A stretch of 64,000 nt of DNA. It comes from Amycolatopsis camponoti (GTDB lineage Bacteria > Actinomycetota > Actinomycetes > Mycobacteriales > Pseudonocardiaceae). The notes beneath the pieces were generated by a model, which was not told the DNA's origin, did not search any database, and was given only the letters and a program-made list of their open reading frames with translations. Below, one piece after another: positions 62,083 through 64,000 of the stretch. Within the stretch, counting starts at the first letter, position 1. Each line of letters starts with the position of its first letter. The stretch is from positions 2,182,501 to 2,246,500 of the forward strand of contig NZ_CABVGP010000002.1 in NCBI RefSeq assembly GCF_902497555.1, read 5' to 3'. The position numbers were made by a program, and so were the translations under genes.

Positions 62083-64000
62083 ATGCCCGTGAACCGGAGA
62101 AACGCTCTGCGCGGCGGCGCGCTGGCGGCCGCTTCGACCGTGTTGCTCACCCGTCCCGCGTTCGCTTCCGCGGCGCCCGTGGTCACCCCGGCCGCGAGCG
62201 GGGTGCCGACGGCCACCGCGCCGATCGTCGCCGCCTACCGGCAGCTGCAGACCGGCATCAACCGGCCGTCGCCCGAACGCACCGAAGCGCTGGCCAACCT
62301 GGGCCGCGTCGCCAAGGCCTACAACGCGAGCCTGTCCGTCGCCGGCGGTGGCGCTCCACTGTGGACGGACCTGCCGCTCGGCCCGGGCAGCGACTACACG
62401 ACGTCGATGTACGCCCGGCTGCGCGCGATCGCCGTCGATTGGGGCACGCCGGGGGGCGCGCTGTCCGGCGACCCGGTGGTGCTCGACCGGATCAAGGCCG
62501 CGCTCGAGCTGATCTACGCGAGCCAGTACAACCCGCAGGTCGGCGAGATCGGCAACTGGTACACCTACGAAATCGGCGTCCCGTACTACGTGCTGCACAC
62601 GCTTTCGGTGGTCGCCGACCGGCTGACCGCCGACGAGCTGGCCCGGTACGTCAGCCCGATCAAGCGGTTCGTCGGCAACCCGAACGTCCGCGCGAACAAC
62701 ACGTCGCTCGTCGAGACCGGCGCGAACCGCGCGGACAAGGCGCTCATCTCGATCGTCGCCGGCGCGCTGATCGGTGACACGGCCTGGATCAAGACGGGTA
62801 TCGACGCGCTCACCGACGTCGCCGGCGGGGGCGCGGCGAGCGTCGTCGCCAAGCTGGACCGCGCGGCGGGCGACGGCTTCCACGTCGACGGCTCGTTCAT
62901 CCAGCACGACACCATCCCGTACCCCGGGCACTACGGCATCGTCCTGCTCACCGCGCTCGCCGGCGCCATCCACGTCACGGCGGGCACGGAGTACGCGCTG
63001 CCGCAGCCGCTCAAGGACAAGATCTACGCGCTGGTCGCGGACAGCTTCGCGCCGTTCGTCTACGCGGGCGCGCTGATGGAACCCGTGCGCGGGCGGATGC
63101 TGTCGCGGCAGGGGGAGACCGGACACGACATCGGCCACCAACTGACGGTGGCGACACTCGTGCTGGCCCGCACGGCGTCGGGCAAGACGAAGACCGATCT
63201 GAACGCGCTGGCCGCGAAGTGGATCAAGGAAGGCACGTACGCGCCGTTCCTGAAGATCCCCGACCCGGAGCGGTTCGCGCCCGGCCCGGACCTGGTGGCG
63301 ACGCCGGGCATCGAGTTCGCGCAGGACATGCTGGCCTCGGGCGCGCGCCCGGCGCGGGTCGTCGCGACGCACCGCGACTTCGGCCAGCAGGACCGGATGG
63401 TGCACGTCACCGGCGACTGGTCGGCGTCGCTGGGCGTCAGCTCGACGCGGATCTCGCGCTACGAGTCCATCAACGGCCAGAACCTCAAGGGCTACCACGT
63501 CGGCGACGGTGTGCTCTACACGTTCCTGCCCAACGCCAAGGGCCACTACACCGACGCCTACTGGCCGACGGTCGACCCGCTGCTGCTGCCGGGCACGACC
63601 GAGAACGACGGCCCGGTCGACCCGAAGTTCGGCGGCGTGCCGGTCGGCCCGAACCCGCACACCGGCGGCGTCCGCTGGGACAACGAGCACGGCGCTTTCG
63701 CCGTGGACTTCAAGTCCTGGGACGGCTCGCTGGTCGCGAAGAAGTCGTGGTTCTTCACGCCGTCCGGGATCGTGTGCCTCGGCGCCGGGATCACCGGCAC
63801 GTCGGCGTCGAACGTGCGCACGACGATCGAGAACCGCAACCTCGGCGAAGGCGGTCGCGGTGCCTTGACCGCGGACTTCCGGCGCGTCCCGACCGACCTC
63901 GGCAAGGCTTCCGCGCTCCGGCGGCCGCACTGGGTGCACCTGGAAGACGTCGGCGGGTACGTCCTCTTGGACGACGCTTCGGTGACGGCGTTGCGCGAGG
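62083..64000 (+). CDS. Secreted polysaccharide lyase family 8 protein, 5' part
   Basis: The first 639 codons of a PL8 lyase (hyaluronate/chondroitin/xanthan lyase family); the frame is open at the window end. A Tat-type signal (NRRNALRGGALAAASTVLL) precedes the (alpha/alpha) toroid with IGNWYTYEIGVP and the catalytic candidates Asn215 (ETGANR), His275 and Tyr284 (YPGHYG), and then the start of the beta-sandwich domains. GGGAGG stands 7 bases before the ATG. By eliminating glycosidic bonds at uronates it would supply unsaturated uronides to the preceding pathway. The specific polymer is open. Confidence 0.92.
   Translation, partial: MPVNRRNALRGGALAAASTVLLTRPAFASAAPVVTPAASGVPTATAPIVAAYRQLQTGINRPSPERTEALANLGRVAKAYNASLSVAGGGAPLWTDLPLGPGSDYTTSMYARLRAIAVDWGTPGGALSGDPVVLDRIKAALELIYASQYNPQVGEIGNWYTYEIGVPYYVLHTLSVVADRLTADELARYVSPIKRFVGNPNVRANNTSLVETGANRADKALISIVAGALIGDTAWIKTGIDALTDVAGGGAASVVAKLDRAAGDGFHVDGSFIQHDTIPYPGHYGIVLLTALAGAIHVTAGTEYALPQPLKDKIYALVADSFAPFVYAGALMEPVRGRMLSRQGETGHDIGHQLTVATLVLARTASGKTKTDLNALAAKWIKEGTYAPFLKIPDPERFAPGPDLVATPGIEFAQDMLASGARPARVVATHRDFGQQDRMVHVTGDWSASLGVSSTRISRYESINGQNLKGYHVGDGVLYTFLPNAKGHYTDAYWPTVDPLLLPGTTENDGPVDPKFGGVPVGPNPHTGGVRWDNEHGAFAVDFKSWDGSLVAKKSWFFTPSGIVCLGAGITGTSASNVRTTIENRNLGEGGRGALTADFRRVPTDLGKASALRRPHWVHLEDVGGYVLLDDASVTALRE

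Overview
The window is a very GC-rich stretch of actinobacterial chromosome with dense, often overlapping genes, frequent GTG starts, Tat-type secretion signals and many regulators. Its backbone matches the conserved mycobacterial/streptomycete order recN - steA - steB/mctB - pyrG - Nudix - xerD - parA - small RHH-like protein - scpA - scpB - rluB - cmk - der. Gene content and intergenic repeats suggest a Pseudonocardiaceae member, most likely Amycolatopsis-like; the genus is inference.

Layout. 1-6226: end of recN, a divergent MarR/quinone-oxidoreductase-like pair with a DUF1266 gene, then steA-steB. 6279-15941: accessory block between steB and pyrG, with a GH18 chitinase under a DasR-like site, an alginate-lyase-family protein, an Asp/Glu/hydantoin-racemase-family enzyme with an NCS1 transporter and a GntR regulator, a DJ-1/PfpI protein opposite a MocR regulator, and an acyltransferase-3 membrane protein. 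16091-24210: pyrG, Nudix hydrolase, DUF1707/TM2 protein, xerD, parA, RHH-like gene, scpA, scpB, rluB. 24293-28883: secreted S15 peptidase, KhtTU-like K+/H+ antiporter pair, DUF4267 protein and TetR. 28954-31898: cmk, plsC-like acyltransferase, der. 32165-37610: a Pls-type poly-amino-acid synthetase next to an M1 metallopeptidase. 37607-45037: methyltransferase/TetR pair, two tandem Tat-exported GH95-like hydrolases, a membrane-anchored cyclophilin. 45191-49633: hydroxyquinol (resorcinol-type) ring-cleavage operon with a fused maleylacetate reductase/dioxygenase and an AraC regulator. 49803-52808: operon of a PPOX-fold protein, a [2Fe-2S] flavin reductase and a siderophore-interacting protein, opposite a TetR. 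52844-53746: APH-like kinase. 53782-64000: oxidative uronate cluster (uronate dehydrogenase, IclR, SSS symporter, glucarate-type dehydratase, KdgD, ketoglutarate-semialdehyde dehydrogenase and an unassigned protein), followed by a PL8 polysaccharide lyase cut by the window end.

The uronate genes form a coherent route: uronate is oxidised to aldarate, dehydrated, dehydrated again with decarboxylation, and oxidised to 2-oxoglutarate. The PL8 lyase is a plausible extracellular source of uronates. The ring-cleavage operon similarly covers hydroxylation, cleavage and reduction to 3-oxoadipate.

Non-coding structure is rich. There are at least four families of intergenic palindromic repeats, one of which appears to be translated at the start of the plsC-like gene. 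Operator-like palindromes sit in nearly every divergent promoter region. A TANNNT-like hexamer lies 6-8 bases before many start codons, suggesting leaderless transcripts. A 13-base word, GTCCNNNGTGGAC, recurs inside genes far more than expected. No gap between genes exceeds 300 bases; the largest is 31899-32164. I recognised no tRNA, rRNA, CRISPR array, prophage or insertion sequence.
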